Shown piece after piece: positions 6,679-14,913 of a stretch of DNA of 39,730 nt. This stretch comes from an uncultured Alphaproteobacteria bacterium (GTDB lineage Bacteria; Pseudomonadota; Alphaproteobacteria; RF32; CAG-239). The DNA lies in assembly GCA_910580155.1 (NCBI GenBank), contig CAJTWX010000006.1:1-39730 (forward strand), given 5' to 3'. The position numbers and the translations under genes were made by a program. How positions within the stretch are numbered: the stretch's first letter is position 1; each line of letters opens with the position of its first letter. The notes under the pieces are model-generated. The model did no database searches. It was given only the letters and a program-made list of their open reading frames with translations, and was not told the DNA's origin.

Positions 6679-8595
6679 ATGGCAGCGTTATCGCGTTTTT
6701 CCCGTATTTTGAGTATCGTTTTTGGGGTGGTGTTATTTGCAATTCCGGCAGTTTGTCTGGATGATTTGATGATGGATATGGGGCTTGATGACGAAGATGG
6801 CGGTATTGTTGCAGAGGAAGCCCCGTTTCAAGCGCTGCCGGCACCGACGGCTGCCCCGAAAGTGACACCACCGCCGGCTCCCAAAAAAAATATTCGTCCG
6901 AAGAAGAATATTGCTGCCGGTATTGATTTGCTGACGCGTATCAAGCGCGGGATGGATTTTAATACCGAAGAAATTGAAGAATGGGCGATGGACGGAAATG
7001 ACCTCAACCAATGTATGGAAAATGGCAGAACGTTGCTGTTGTATCTGGCCGAACTGCATAATGACACTGAAGCCATAAGTTTTTTAATCAACAGCGGGGC
7101 AGATATGCAAACTCATTGCAATCCGCGTTATGAAGTGTTGTTTGTGGCGGTTAAAGCTAATCCTTCCGTGTCGGTTATTGAAACGCTGATTAACAATAAT
7201 GCCAATATTGTGGCGACGGATGAAGATGGTAATACCGCGCTTATCTTGACGGCAGCGTATAATGCTAATCCGCAGATTATTGACGCGCTGTTGGAATATG
7301 GTTTGAAGGTTGACAGCAAAAACCATTTTGGTTTTGATGCGCTGACGATGGCGGTTTATAATAACAGGCGTATCCCGATGATTCAGAATTTGCTTGATAA
7401 CGGTGCTGATATTAACACGCGCGATAATGAAGGGCGTACGCCGTTGATGGCTGCGGCTGTTTTGGGCAATGATATGCTGATGCAATATCTGATTAAGCAG
7501 GGGGCGGACTATAATGCGGTTGACAAACGCGGTATATCGGTTTTGGATTATTATAATAAGCGCGTTTATCAGGAAACACTTCCGTTTGAGCAAAATCCAT
7601 ATGCCTCTCCGGCAGAGAAACTTAATCTTGCCTATAAATTTGTGGCGGATAACCACCTTAAATACAATAATGCTTTAAGACAGAGTTTGTATCAGGAAAA
7701 TGTTGAGGAGGCGCTTGCAGATGCACTTAAAAACTATGCGGATGTGGATATTTTGGATGCAAACGGTTGTACGACGCTTTTAAACGCGGTTATGCAAAAC
7801 AAGAGCGCAGCGGCGATTGAAAAATTGATTAACGGCAAGGCGAATGTGAACGCTTCGTGCCAAAATGGCAAAACGGCTCTGATGTTTGCCGCGGGGCTTG
7901 CCGACAGTGCCGTGCCCCTGACCGAACAGATTGAGAAAATCCGTCTGCTTGCCGACAAAGGCGCTAATCCGAATGCCAAAGACGAAAACGGCAATACGGC
8001 GTTGATGTATGCGGCGGTAAACAGTGCGGCGTCGGGGATTATTCAGGCGCTTGTTAACGCAGGTGCCAATGTTAACGCGGTAAACAATGCCGGCGAAACG
8101 GCGCTGATGGCAGCCCTTAAACAGCAGGCGAACGAAAAAACGATTCAGGCTCTTTTGGAAAACAAAGCCGATCCGAATATTGCCGATAACAGCAGCTTAA
8201 CGCCGTTGTGGCAGGTGATTACTGTCCACGGGGGGCCGATGGTGGCGGATATGCTGCTCCGTTATGGGGCTGATACGGAAAGTGCGAATGCGGCGGGCGA
8301 ATTGCCGTTATGGTATGTTTTGACCAAAAGCGGTAATGAAGAAATGATGATCCGGCTTGCTAAAGCAGCGAAAAACACAAACAGTTTGAATAATGAGGCG
8401 GATACGCCGCTGTTGTTTGCACTTAAACATAATTATCCGGCGGAGGTTATTCAGGCATTGCTGGAAAACGGGGCAGACCCGAAAATCCGCGGCAGGGACG
8501 GGATGGATGCATTTGAGGTTTTAAAAAGCAACCAATACTTTGGCGAGGCGATGAAAAAACGCACGCGCGAACACGTTTTGGGAGAATGGGACTAG
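6679..8595 (+). CDS. Secreted ankyrin-repeat protein
   Basis: This 638-residue protein starts at ATG 6679, with AGGAGG a few bases upstream. An N-terminal signal peptide (hydrophobic IVFGVVLFAIPAVC, residues 13-26) is followed by an acidic stretch and a Pro/Ala-rich linker (about residues 48-75). About a dozen ankyrin repeats follow (G-x-T-x-L-x-x-A-A...N-A-x-x-N-A pattern), with a less regular middle at about residues 290-360. Ankyrin repeats bind proteins; export to the periplasm is inferred from the signal peptide. No enzymatic motif is seen. The stop codon overlaps the convergent tcdA stop by 4 nt. Confidence 0.85.
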   Translation: MAALSRFSRILSIVFGVVLFAIPAVCLDDLMMDMGLDDEDGGIVAEEAPFQALPAPTAAPKVTPPPAPKKNIRPKKNIAAGIDLLTRIKRGMDFNTEEIEEWAMDGNDLNQCMENGRTLLLYLAELHNDTEAISFLINSGADMQTHCNPRYEVLFVAVKANPSVSVIETLINNNANIVATDEDGNTALILTAAYNANPQIIDALLEYGLKVDSKNHFGFDALTMAVYNNRRIPMIQNLLDNGADINTRDNEGRTPLMAAAVLGNDMLMQYLIKQGADYNAVDKRGISVLDYYNKRVYQETLPFEQNPYASPAEKLNLAYKFVADNHLKYNNALRQSLYQENVEEALADALKNYADVDILDANGCTTLLNAVMQNKSAAAIEKLINGKANVNASCQNGKTALMFAAGLADSAVPLTEQIEKIRLLADKGANPNAKDENGNTALMYAAVNSAASGIIQALVNAGANVNAVNNAGETALMAALKQQANEKTIQALLENKADPNIADNSSLTPLWQVITVHGGPMVADMLLRYGADTESANAAGELPLWYVLTKSGNEEMMIRLAKAAKNTNSLNNEADTPLLFALKHNYPAEVIQALLENGADPKIRGRDGMDAFEVLKSNQYFGEAMKKRTREHVLGEWD

Positions 8596-9299
8596 CTTTC
8601 TGCAATACACATTTGCAATATTTCGGCAGCAAGCATTGCGCCCATTGCAGCGGGAACCATCGGCAGCGAGCCGAGGATGTTGTTGCCGTCAGCGTCTTTG
8701 CAGATTTTGACCGGCTCGGCGGAATAAACGCAGCGGACTTTGGAAAGCGCACAACCTTCTTTGCGTAGCATATCGCGCAGTTTTTTGGCAAGGGCGCAAC
8801 CGGCGGTTTTATCAAGCGTTGCCGTATGCAGAAGTTCAGGCTTGGTTTTGAGCGCCGCACCCATTGCCGACACGGCTTTGATGTTGTTATCAGCCAAAAA
8901 CTTAATCAGCGCCACCTTTGCCGGCACATCGTCTATTGCGTCAATCACAAAATCGGGTTTGGCGGTTAAGATAAAATCAAGGGTGTCGGCGGTGATTTTC
9001 ATATCTACAGCCATCACTTCTGCCTCGGGGTTGATTGACTGTACACGTTCTTTCGCCACATCGCATTTTTTGCGCCCGATAGTTTCGGTGACGGCTAAAA
9101 TCTGCCGGTTGACATTGCTTTCTTCAAATGTGTCAAAATCTACTGTCCAAATCTTGCCGAACCCTAGGCGTGCGACCATCTCGAGTGCATAGCCGCCGAC
9201 TGCGCCGCAACCAATGACCATCACCGAAGCTTGGCAGACTTTTGCTGCTTTTTCTTTTCCTAAAAGCGCTGTTGTGCGCTGTAACCGCTTGTTTAACAT
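8592..9299 (-). CDS. tcdA: ThiF/E1-like tRNA threonylcarbamoyladenosine dehydratase
   Basis: TcdA (CsdL) uses ATP to cyclise t6A37 of tRNA to ct6A. The 235-residue protein has the ThiF-type nucleotide-binding loop VIGCGAVGGYALE (GxGxxG at residues 30-35), the acidic strand end VDFD, and the NVNRQI motif typical of E1-like enzymes. The closing LGSLPMVPAAMGAMLAAEI helix is also typical. It is slightly shorter than the E. coli protein (about 268 aa). It starts inside the end of tatD (7-nt overlap ATGTTAA) with AAAGGA upstream, so the pair is translationally coupled. MoeB and ThiF are alternatives, but the sequence and TatD context favour TcdA. Confidence 0.85.
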   Translation of the reverse strand: MLNKRLQRTTALLGKEKAAKVCQASVMVIGCGAVGGYALEMVARLGFGKIWTVDFDTFEESNVNRQILAVTETIGRKKCDVAKERVQSINPEAEVMAVDMKITADTLDFILTAKPDFVIDAIDDVPAKVALIKFLADNNIKAVSAMGAALKTKPELLHTATLDKTAGCALAKKLRDMLRKEGCALSKVRCVYSAEPVKICKDADGNNILGSLPMVPAAMGAMLAAEILQMCIAES

Positions 9300-10015
9300 T
9301 TTAAAAAGTCCTTTGCGTTTTGGATTAAAAGTTCCTCCATTTCCGCCGCCGGCAGCCCGCAGATAGCGGCAAGCTTGGCTATATTTTCCTGTACGGTTTG
9401 ATTATATGTTTCTTCCCGTAGCTGATAAGGGGCGTCGGTTTCAAACAATATCTTTTCTTTCGGCATTTCGGCAAACATTGCGGCGGCTTTTTCCTGCTTT
9501 AGGAAATGTGCGCCCAGTCCGAAGTAACCGCTTGTTTTATTGATAAATTTTATCAGTTCGCGATTCTTCACAAAACCGTGATGAACGAATTTTACCTTTT
9601 TTAGTGCGTTTTCAAACTGCATCAGCGCCGGAAAGGCTCGGGCGGCGTGGATAATTACCGGACGGGAAAATTCTTGCGCCAGCTTCAGTTGGGCGGCAAA
9701 TAATTGTGCTTGTCCTTCACCTGAAGGCTCTTTTAGGCCGTCAACGCCAATCTCGCCGATGAGGGCGTTCGGATGGCTATGCAGGTAATCTTTCAATTCA
9801 TCTATATCCGCCCCCTCGCGCCAATGCCACGGGTGAATGCCGAATGCGGGCACAATTTTATCGGGATATGTCTTTGCCAACGCTGCGATTTTGGCAAAAT
9901 CTGATGTTGTCGCCGATACGGTTACCAGCCGCATTGCTGCGGGATTTTCCAAAACCGGTGGTGCAAAATCTGCTTTAAAATCTTGCAAATGGATGTGCGT
10001 GTCAATAAACTGCAT
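9293..10015 (-). CDS. TatD-family metal-dependent hydrolase
   Basis: This 240-residue TIM-barrel protein of the TatD family (3'-5' DNase or D-aminoacyl-tRNA deacylase-type activities are reported for relatives) starts at MQFIDTHIHL; a further 31 in-frame residues upstream do not resemble the family. Metal-ligand motifs are DTHIH (residues 5-9), GEIGVDG (Glu), VIIHAAR (His), VHHGF (His) and FETDAPY (Asp). It lies immediately upstream of and overlaps tcdA, and is divergent from alr with only 37 bp between start codons. Confidence 0.85.
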   Translation of the reverse strand: MQFIDTHIHLQDFKADFAPPVLENPAAMRLVTVSATTSDFAKIAALAKTYPDKIVPAFGIHPWHWREGADIDELKDYLHSHPNALIGEIGVDGLKEPSGEGQAQLFAAQLKLAQEFSRPVIIHAARAFPALMQFENALKKVKFVHHGFVKNRELIKFINKTSGYFGLGAHFLKQEKAAAMFAEMPKEKILFETDAPYQLREETYNQTVQENIAKLAAICGLPAAEMEELLIQNAKDFLKC

Positions 10016-10052
10016 AAAAAAGTTTAACCTCAACTGTCTGGACAATGAAATT

Positions 10053-11138
10053 ATGCCTATATATACCACCCCTGTTCTAAATATCAACTTAAAAAAACTC
10101 GTTGACAACTATGGCTTATTGAAAGAACTTTCTGCTCCTGCTGTTGCGGCGGCGGTGGTGAAGGACGATGCCTACGGTTTGGGGGCGGCTAAGGTTGTGA
10201 AAGCTCTGTATGCTGCCGGCTGCAGGCATTATTTTGTTGCACACGCTTCTGAGGGAGAGCAAATCCGTCCGTTTGTGCCCGAAGCTCATATTTTTGTGCT
10301 GCAAGGCGTGGGTGAAGATTCGCTTACGGCGGTTAAAAATGCGCGGCTGACGCCGGTTATCTGCTCGCCGGAGATGTTGAGTTTTTGGCAGAGCTGCGGT
10401 GATAAGGCAATCCGCCCCGCCATTCAGATTGAAACCGGCTTAAACCGTCTGGGCTTTACCGAATACGACTTAGAGCAATTGACTGCCGAAGAGTTAAACG
10501 GTTTTTCATATGTTCTCTCGCACCTTTCGTGTGCGGATGAGGCGGCGCACTTTATGAATATGCATCAGCTGGAAAATTTTCGCCGTTTGAAAACTCGCTT
10601 TTTTGCCGATACGCCCGCAACGCTTTCTGCCTCAGACGGTGTGTTTTTAGGCGATGAATTCCATTTTGATATGACCCGTTTGGGCGCTGCAATGTATGGT
10701 ATTAACACCGCGCCGTATCGTCCGAACCAGATGCAAAATATTTTGGAGTTGAAAGCGCCGGTGTTGCAGGTGAAACCATTGCCGAAAGGAGAGTTTGTGG
10801 GATATTCCGCCACTTTCCGCGCCCCCAAGGATATGAAAATCGCAATTGTTTCCATCGGCTACGGCGACGGCCTGCCCCGCTCGCTCTCCAGCCGCGGCAA
10901 TGTGGTGTTTTACGAGCACGGCAAGCCGCATTTCTGCCCGATTTTGGGGCGCGTGTCAATGGATAACATTATCTGCGATGTCACTGCGCTTGAAAACGTA
11001 CAAACCGGCGATTTCGGCTATCTGATAAACGATGACTACACGGTGGACGACATTGCCCGTGATGCCGGCACAATCGCCTACGAGCTGATTTCAAATCTGG
11101 GTAAGAATCAGAGGTTTATTAAAAGCTATATCAGCTGA
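10053..11138 (+). CDS. alr: Alanine racemase
   Basis: A PLP enzyme that makes D-alanine for peptidoglycan. It is 361 residues, the usual length. The PLP lysine is in VVKDDAYGLG (K37) and the catalytic tyrosine in SIGYGDG (Y270), with the SMDN substrate-channel motif beyond. A longer reading from 9837 is antisense to tatD and does not match the family, so ATG 10053 was chosen. The stop lies 8 nt before the promoter of leader RNA copy 2. Confidence 0.95.
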   Translation: MPIYTTPVLNINLKKLVDNYGLLKELSAPAVAAAVVKDDAYGLGAAKVVKALYAAGCRHYFVAHASEGEQIRPFVPEAHIFVLQGVGEDSLTAVKNARLTPVICSPEMLSFWQSCGDKAIRPAIQIETGLNRLGFTEYDLEQLTAEELNGFSYVLSHLSCADEAAHFMNMHQLENFRRLKTRFFADTPATLSASDGVFLGDEFHFDMTRLGAAMYGINTAPYRPNQMQNILELKAPVLQVKPLPKGEFVGYSATFRAPKDMKIAIVSIGYGDGLPRSLSSRGNVVFYEHGKPHFCPILGRVSMDNIICDVTALENVQTGDFGYLINDDYTVDDIARDAGTIAYELISNLGKNQRFIKSYIS

Positions 11139-11146
11139 AAATTAAC

Positions 11147-11174
11147 TTGACTTTAACCCTGCGTTCTTTATACT
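11147..11174 (+). promoter_or_regulatory. Promoter of leader RNA copy 2
   Basis: TTGACT (11147-11152), a 16-nt spacer and TATACT (11169-11174), identical in both boxes and spacing to copy 1. The predicted start is near 11181. Confidence 0.8.
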
Positions 11175-11180
11175 CCTGTT

Positions 11181-11341
11181 TGTCAGCAGAGATGCTGTCA
11201 GGGCTGTCGTAGGCTCTCAATACATTTTATCCTTGATAATAAGTCAGGGAGCTTATGGCTATATATTGAAGGCTATAAGAGTCATTTGTATTGTGATTTA
11301 CGAACTCCCTGGCGCTGGATTATCCGGCGCCAATGTTTTTT
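11181..11341 (+). ncRNA. Structured leader RNA upstream of a small HTH gene, copy 2
   Basis: It has the same architecture as 1900-2059: 5' hairpin CAGCA-GAGA-TGCTG (11184-11197); CAGGG (11199-11203)/CCCTG (11307-11311); TCGTA (11207-11211)/TACGA (11299-11303); CAATACA (11218-11224)/TGTATTG (11287-11293); CTTATGGCT (11252-11260)/AGGCTATAAG (11270-11279). The terminator is TGGCGC/GCGCCA plus T run. Relative to copy 1, several base pairs are exchanged as whole pairs. The 28 nt 11231-11258, mainly the internal loop and its entry into the next stem, are identical. This is direct evidence for a conserved RNA structure. Confidence 0.8.
11309..11341 (+). terminator. Intrinsic terminator ending leader RNA copy 2
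   Basis: TGGCGC (11310-11315) pairs with GCGCCA (11327-11332), followed by TGTTTTTT. About 28 nt separate it from the HTH start codon. Confidence 0.85.
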
Positions 11342-11368
11342 AATTTAATAAAACAAGGAGTTTATAAA

Positions 11369-11632
11369 ATGGAAACATCACTAAAAAATGTTAATCGTGG
11401 CAGAGATTTAAAGCTTTGGATGAGACAGACGCTGGGAACACTCCTCTCTGAAGAGCGTAAAAAGCAAAACCTGCAAATTGATGAACTTGCCGCAATGCTA
11501 AAATTGGAAAGAAAGCATATCGAACACATTGAATATGCTCAATGCGGCCTAAAATGGCACACCTATTGCCGCCTGTTGCGTCTATACCGAAAAAATATCC
11601 AAATCAGCTTAGTAGAGATAAAAAAGGAATAA
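11369..11632 (+). CDS. Small HTH (Xre-like) regulator, paralogue 2
   Basis: This is an 87-residue protein with ATG 11369 and AGGAG 8 nt upstream. The HTH-like core LLSEERKKQNLQIDELAAML...RKHIEHIEYA is followed by LKWHTYCRLLRLYRKNIQISL, which aligns with VNWYVAGRLLKYYHKRIVITL of the 2088 protein. It is shorter, lacking the acidic C-terminal tail of paralogue 1. It follows leader RNA copy 2 and must be reached by read-through of that terminator. DNA or RNA binding is inferred; its targets are not visible. Confidence 0.8.
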   Translation: METSLKNVNRGRDLKLWMRQTLGTLLSEERKKQNLQIDELAAMLKLERKHIEHIEYAQCGLKWHTYCRLLRLYRKNIQISLVEIKKE

Positions 11633-11645
11633 TAACTCCCATCCC

Positions 11646-11858
11646 TGCGAGTCATTGCAAGGAGGCAACAGCCGACGCGGCAATCTCCCTCTTTTTAGTA
11701 GTCATTGCGAAGTGCGCCGTAAGGCAGCTACTGAAGCAATCCACAAACCGGTGCGATAGCACACATTAGTAAACCATACTCTCGTGAGATTGCCACGGCT
11801 TGCGGTGCAAGCCTCGCAATGACTCGCGAAAAAAAAGGGGGCGAATGACTCGCGGGAT
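11646..11858. repeat. Composite R1 dispersed repeat (R1b)
   Basis: Inverted CATTGCGAGG-type ends occur at 11650-11685 and 11787-11823, with an internal second copy at 11701-11740. A module reading GCAATCCACAAACCGGTGCG (11736-11755) also occurs, in the opposite orientation, in R1c, R1d and R1f. It fills the gap between HTH paralogue 2 and murF; no gene is seen. Confidence 0.8.
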
Positions 11859-11867
11859 ATATACCGA

Positions 11868-13181
11868 CTACCCTCTCTTAATCAACTCCTCTGCAATCTT
11901 AAACACCTGTGAGGAATAGTGCGCGCCTTTAATCAGCAGGGTGTCGTTGTTTTGCAATATCTCGTTTAGCAGCGTTTCTACGCCCTCAATTGACGGGAAG
12001 TAATATTGCGTTACATTTTCCGGCAGTTGGGAGAGCATATCTTTTGTTTCTTCGCATACGCCGATAACGATGTCAATACCGTTTGCCGCCAGAGCCTGCC
12101 CGACCTCGGTGTGTGCTTGTTTTGAATAATCGCCGAGTTCAGCCATTTTGCCCAAAAGGGCGATTTTTCTGCCGGCGGTTTGCATTTCTCCAAGTGCCTT
12201 AATCGCGAGTTTCATAGCGTCTGGCTGTCCCGAATAGCTGTCGTCAATCAGGGTTACTTTCCGCCCGTTTAAGTTCAGCAGGTGCTTTTTGCCGCGCCCC
12301 TCAAGCGCGCCGAAGCTATTTATCGCTGCTATGGCTTTATCAAGCGGCAGGCCTAAAACCTCAACCACTTTCAGCACTGCCCACGCATTGTAGTAATAAT
12401 GCTCCGCCTCATCCTGTAGGTGCAATTTTGCCGCGGTATGGTTTTCTTTGCCGTAGCCATACACCGCGCCCGCATATTTTTCTGCCTCTTGCCGCAAAAT
12501 CTCCGCATATGCCGTGTCTTCATTATAAATGGCGATACCGCCTGTTTTCAGTCCCGAAAAAATCTCCGCTTTGGCGCGGGCGATGTTTTCAAGGCTTTTT
12601 AAAAACTCAATGTGCATCGGGTAAACGTTTGTGACAAGTGCTACGTCTGGTTCGGCAAGCGAAGTCAGATATTCTATCTCGCCCAAAGCGGACATTCCCA
12701 TTTCAATCACCGCGTATTTCGCGTTCATATCCAAATCCAACAGCGAGCGCGGCACACCGATATGATTATTAAAATTGCCGCTTGTTGCATAGGTTGGCGC
12801 ATAGGCGGAAAGGGTGGTTTTCAGCTCTTCTTTAGTCGTGGTTTTGCCGGAACTGCCGGTTAGGGCAATTAGTGTTCCTTTATATTGCCGGCGGTTATGC
12901 TGTGCGAGTTTGCCCAGGGCTTTGAGTGTGTCCGGAACTATGATAACACGCTTTTCGTCTGCTCCCGTGACCGGATGTTCGGAAACCACTAACGGCACGC
13001 CTTTTTTCAGCACGTCTAAAATAAAATCGTGCCCGTCAAACTTTTCGCCTTTGAGGGCAATGAACAGCGTGTGTTCGTCTGCCTTGCGGCTGTCGGTTGA
13101 AATTTCTCTGATTTCCGCCGCGGCAGGTTTGCCTGCGTAGCCTAATATTTCTGCAATTTTTGCTGCACTTAATGCTATCAT
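11868..13181 (-). CDS. murF: UDP-MurNAc-tripeptide:D-alanyl-D-alanine ligase
   Basis: MurF adds D-Ala-D-Ala to the peptidoglycan precursor. The 437-residue protein has the Mur-ligase ATP loop TGSSGKTTTKE (residues 108-118), the NFNNHIGVP segment, EMGMSALGEI and the late LIDDSYSGQPDAM motif. The usual GPAHLE stretch reads TNVYPMHIEF, a mild deviation. ATG 13181 has AAGGA upstream. Most bacteria keep murF in the division/cell-wall cluster; here it stands alone, divergent from nrdR and next to a repeat. It works in the same pathway as alr nearby. Confidence 0.93.
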   Translation of the reverse strand: MIALSAAKIAEILGYAGKPAAAEIREISTDSRKADEHTLFIALKGEKFDGHDFILDVLKKGVPLVVSEHPVTGADEKRVIIVPDTLKALGKLAQHNRRQYKGTLIALTGSSGKTTTKEELKTTLSAYAPTYATSGNFNNHIGVPRSLLDLDMNAKYAVIEMGMSALGEIEYLTSLAEPDVALVTNVYPMHIEFLKSLENIARAKAEIFSGLKTGGIAIYNEDTAYAEILRQEAEKYAGAVYGYGKENHTAAKLHLQDEAEHYYYNAWAVLKVVEVLGLPLDKAIAAINSFGALEGRGKKHLLNLNGRKVTLIDDSYSGQPDAMKLAIKALGEMQTAGRKIALLGKMAELGDYSKQAHTEVGQALAANGIDIVIGVCEETKDMLSQLPENVTQYYFPSIEGVETLLNEILQNNDTLLIKGAHYSSQVFKIAEELIKRG

Positions 13182-13268
13182 TATCGTTCTTCCTTAAAGC
13201 AATTAAACTTTTGCGCCATTATCGCTGACAAAAGTTAATTTGCGGTTAGGGAGGAGGATATTTTTATC

Positions 13269-13297
13269 TTGATTTTTATAACTTTTTGTCTTATCTT
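13269..13297 (+). promoter_or_regulatory. Promoter of nrdR-nusB-def
   Basis: TTGATT (13269-13274), a 17-nt spacer and TATCTT (13292-13297), 30 nt before the nrdR start. Confidence 0.55.
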
Positions 13298-13326
13298 GTC
13301 TGTTAGAACAACTAAGGAGCAAACAG

Positions 13327-13776
13327 ATGAAATGCCCGTTTTGCGGCAAAAGCAACACGCAGGTTAAAGATTCCCGCGATACGATTGATGAAACGGCCAT
13401 CCGCCGCCGGCGCGAGTGTCCGGACTGCGGTGGCAGGTTTACGACATACGAACACGTTCAGCTGCAGGATTTGACTGTTATCAAGAAAAACGGCGAGCGT
13501 GTTCTGTTTGACCGCGACAAGCTGCTGCGTTCGATAAGCCTTGCCGTGAGCAAATGCGGCATCTCAAGTTTTGAGGTTGAGCGTCTGGTCGAGGAAATTC
13601 GCCGCGAGCTTGAAAATGCCGGCATTGCCGAAATCAGCTCCAAGAGCATCGGCGAAAAGGTGATGGATAAACTGATGGCTATCAATAAGGTTGCCTACAT
13701 CCGTTTTGCCTCGGTGTATAAAGACTTCAAGGAAGCTAAAGACTTTGAAGAATTTGTCAGCAAAATCAAATCTTAA
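13327..13776 (+). CDS. nrdR: Transcriptional repressor NrdR
   Basis: NrdR senses ATP/dATP and represses ribonucleotide reductase genes. It is 149 residues. The zinc ribbon uses C3, C6, C31 and C34 (MKCPFCG...ECPDCGGRF) and is followed by the ATP-cone domain (VIKKNGERVLFDRDKL, residues about 51-66). AAGGAG lies upstream of ATG 13327. It heads a probable nrdR-nusB-def operon; nusB following nrdR is a common bacterial order. Confidence 0.96.
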   Translation: MKCPFCGKSNTQVKDSRDTIDETAIRRRRECPDCGGRFTTYEHVQLQDLTVIKKNGERVLFDRDKLLRSISLAVSKCGISSFEVERLVEEIRRELENAGIAEISSKSIGEKVMDKLMAINKVAYIRFASVYKDFKEAKDFEEFVSKIKS

Positions 13777-13807
13777 AACGTGATATTTATGAAGGATATT
13801 TAGAGAA

Positions 13808-14293
13808 ATGGCAAAATACGTTTCTGAAAAAATACGAAAAAAATCCGGCGCGCGGCTGGCTGCCGTTCAGGCTTGCTATATGGCAGCCTTTTCGGGCTTA
13901 AGCGTTGACGAAGTAATTGAAGATTTCTTAAAAGGCGAAGTCGGCCGGTATGCTATTGAAGAAGACGGAATGGCAAACGAGGAAATGGTTGAGCTTGAAG
14001 AAATGGACAAGCCTTATTTTGAAAAACTTGTTCGCGGCGTTCAGGCCAAGAAAGAAGATTTGGAAAATGCGCTGCGTTCTTATCTTAAAGACGGGGCGGC
14101 ATATGACCATATGAATGCGACGATGCAGGCGCTTTTGTTGTGTGCGGTGTATGAACTGGGGTTCACGACTGATGTGGATGCGAAAGTGCTCATTCAGGAA
14201 TATGTGGATCTGGCGTATGCGTTTTTTATGAAAAACGAGCCGAAGATGATTAACGCGCTTCTTGACCAGATTGCTAAAAACGCAAGGATTTAA
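13808..14293 (+). CDS. nusB: Transcription antitermination factor NusB
   Basis: NusB forms, with S10 and other Nus factors, the antitermination complex on rRNA operons. It is 161 residues and all-helical. Typical elements are SGARLAAVQACYMAAFSG near the N-terminus and VLIQEYVDLAYAF...KMINALLDQIAK at the C-terminus. An acidic insertion (EEDGMANEEMVELEEMDK) lies at about residues 51-68. The gap to nrdR is 31 nt and to def 5 nt. Confidence 0.9.
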   Translation: MAKYVSEKIRKKSGARLAAVQACYMAAFSGLSVDEVIEDFLKGEVGRYAIEEDGMANEEMVELEEMDKPYFEKLVRGVQAKKEDLENALRSYLKDGAAYDHMNATMQALLLCAVYELGFTTDVDAKVLIQEYVDLAYAFFMKNEPKMINALLDQIAKNARI

Positions 14294-14298
14294 ATACG

Positions 14299-14814
14299 AT
14301 GGCGATATTAAAGCTCTACACTTATCCTGACAATATTTTAAGCCAGAAGTGCGAAAAAGTGGCGGAAGTGAACGATGACATCCGCAAACTTTTGGACGAT
14401 ATGCTTGAAACGATGTATGCGGACAAAGGCGTGGGGCTGGCTGCGCCGCAAATCGGGCTTGCCAAGCGCATTATTGTGGTGGATGACAAAGTGACCGAAG
14501 ACGGTGTGCGCGGGCCGCATCCGCTTTATATGGTTAATCCGGAGATTATTAAACGGTCGGAAGAAAAGTTTTGGTTTAATGAGGGATGTTTGTCTGTTCC
14601 GGGGCAGTGTGCTGAGGTGGAGCGGCACTATGCAGTGACGATTAAATATCTTGATTATAATGGTAATGAGCAGATATTAGAGGCGGAGGATTATCTGGCG
14701 GTTATTCTCCAGCACGAAACCGACCATCTGGACGGTATTTTGTATATAGATCGTATCAGCCGGCTAAAACGCAATATGATACTTAAAAAATTAAAGAAAC
14801 AAAGTGAGGGGTAG
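14299..14814 (+). CDS. def: Peptide deformylase
   Basis: It removes the formyl group from nascent proteins. It is 171 residues. The three signature motifs are intact: GVGLAAPQIG (residues 44-53), EGCLSVPG (95-102, metal ligand C97) and QHETDHLDG (138-146, HExxH type). AAGGAT is upstream of ATG 14299. It is the last gene of the nrdR-nusB-def set; fmt does not follow as it does in many genomes. Confidence 0.96.
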   Translation: MAILKLYTYPDNILSQKCEKVAEVNDDIRKLLDDMLETMYADKGVGLAAPQIGLAKRIIVVDDKVTEDGVRGPHPLYMVNPEIIKRSEEKFWFNEGCLSVPGQCAEVERHYAVTIKYLDYNGNEQILEAEDYLAVILQHETDHLDGILYIDRISRLKRNMILKKLKKQSEG

Positions 14815-14865
14815 CTCTGTTTTTGTTCTTGCCGCGTTTGTGTGGACGGGATGAGAGGATAAAAA

Positions 14866-14890
14866 AAGAAGGCGGAAGGCCTTCTTTTTT
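14866..14890. terminator. Bidirectional terminator
   Basis: GAAGGC (14868-14873) pairs with GCCTTC (14879-14884), with an A run before and a T run after. It can serve both def and the convergent lipoprotein gene. Confidence 0.85.
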
Positions 14891-14913
14891 TATTACTTGA
14901 GATAGAGATGTCC

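Noticed and set aside
7084..7656. A 190-residue frame antisense to the ankyrin gene
   Set aside because: It is a shadow of the repetitive ankyrin coding sequence with no start signal.
9837..10052. N-terminal extension of alanine racemase
   Set aside because: The extra 72 residues are antisense to tatD and absent from the family; ATG 10053 gives the normal length.
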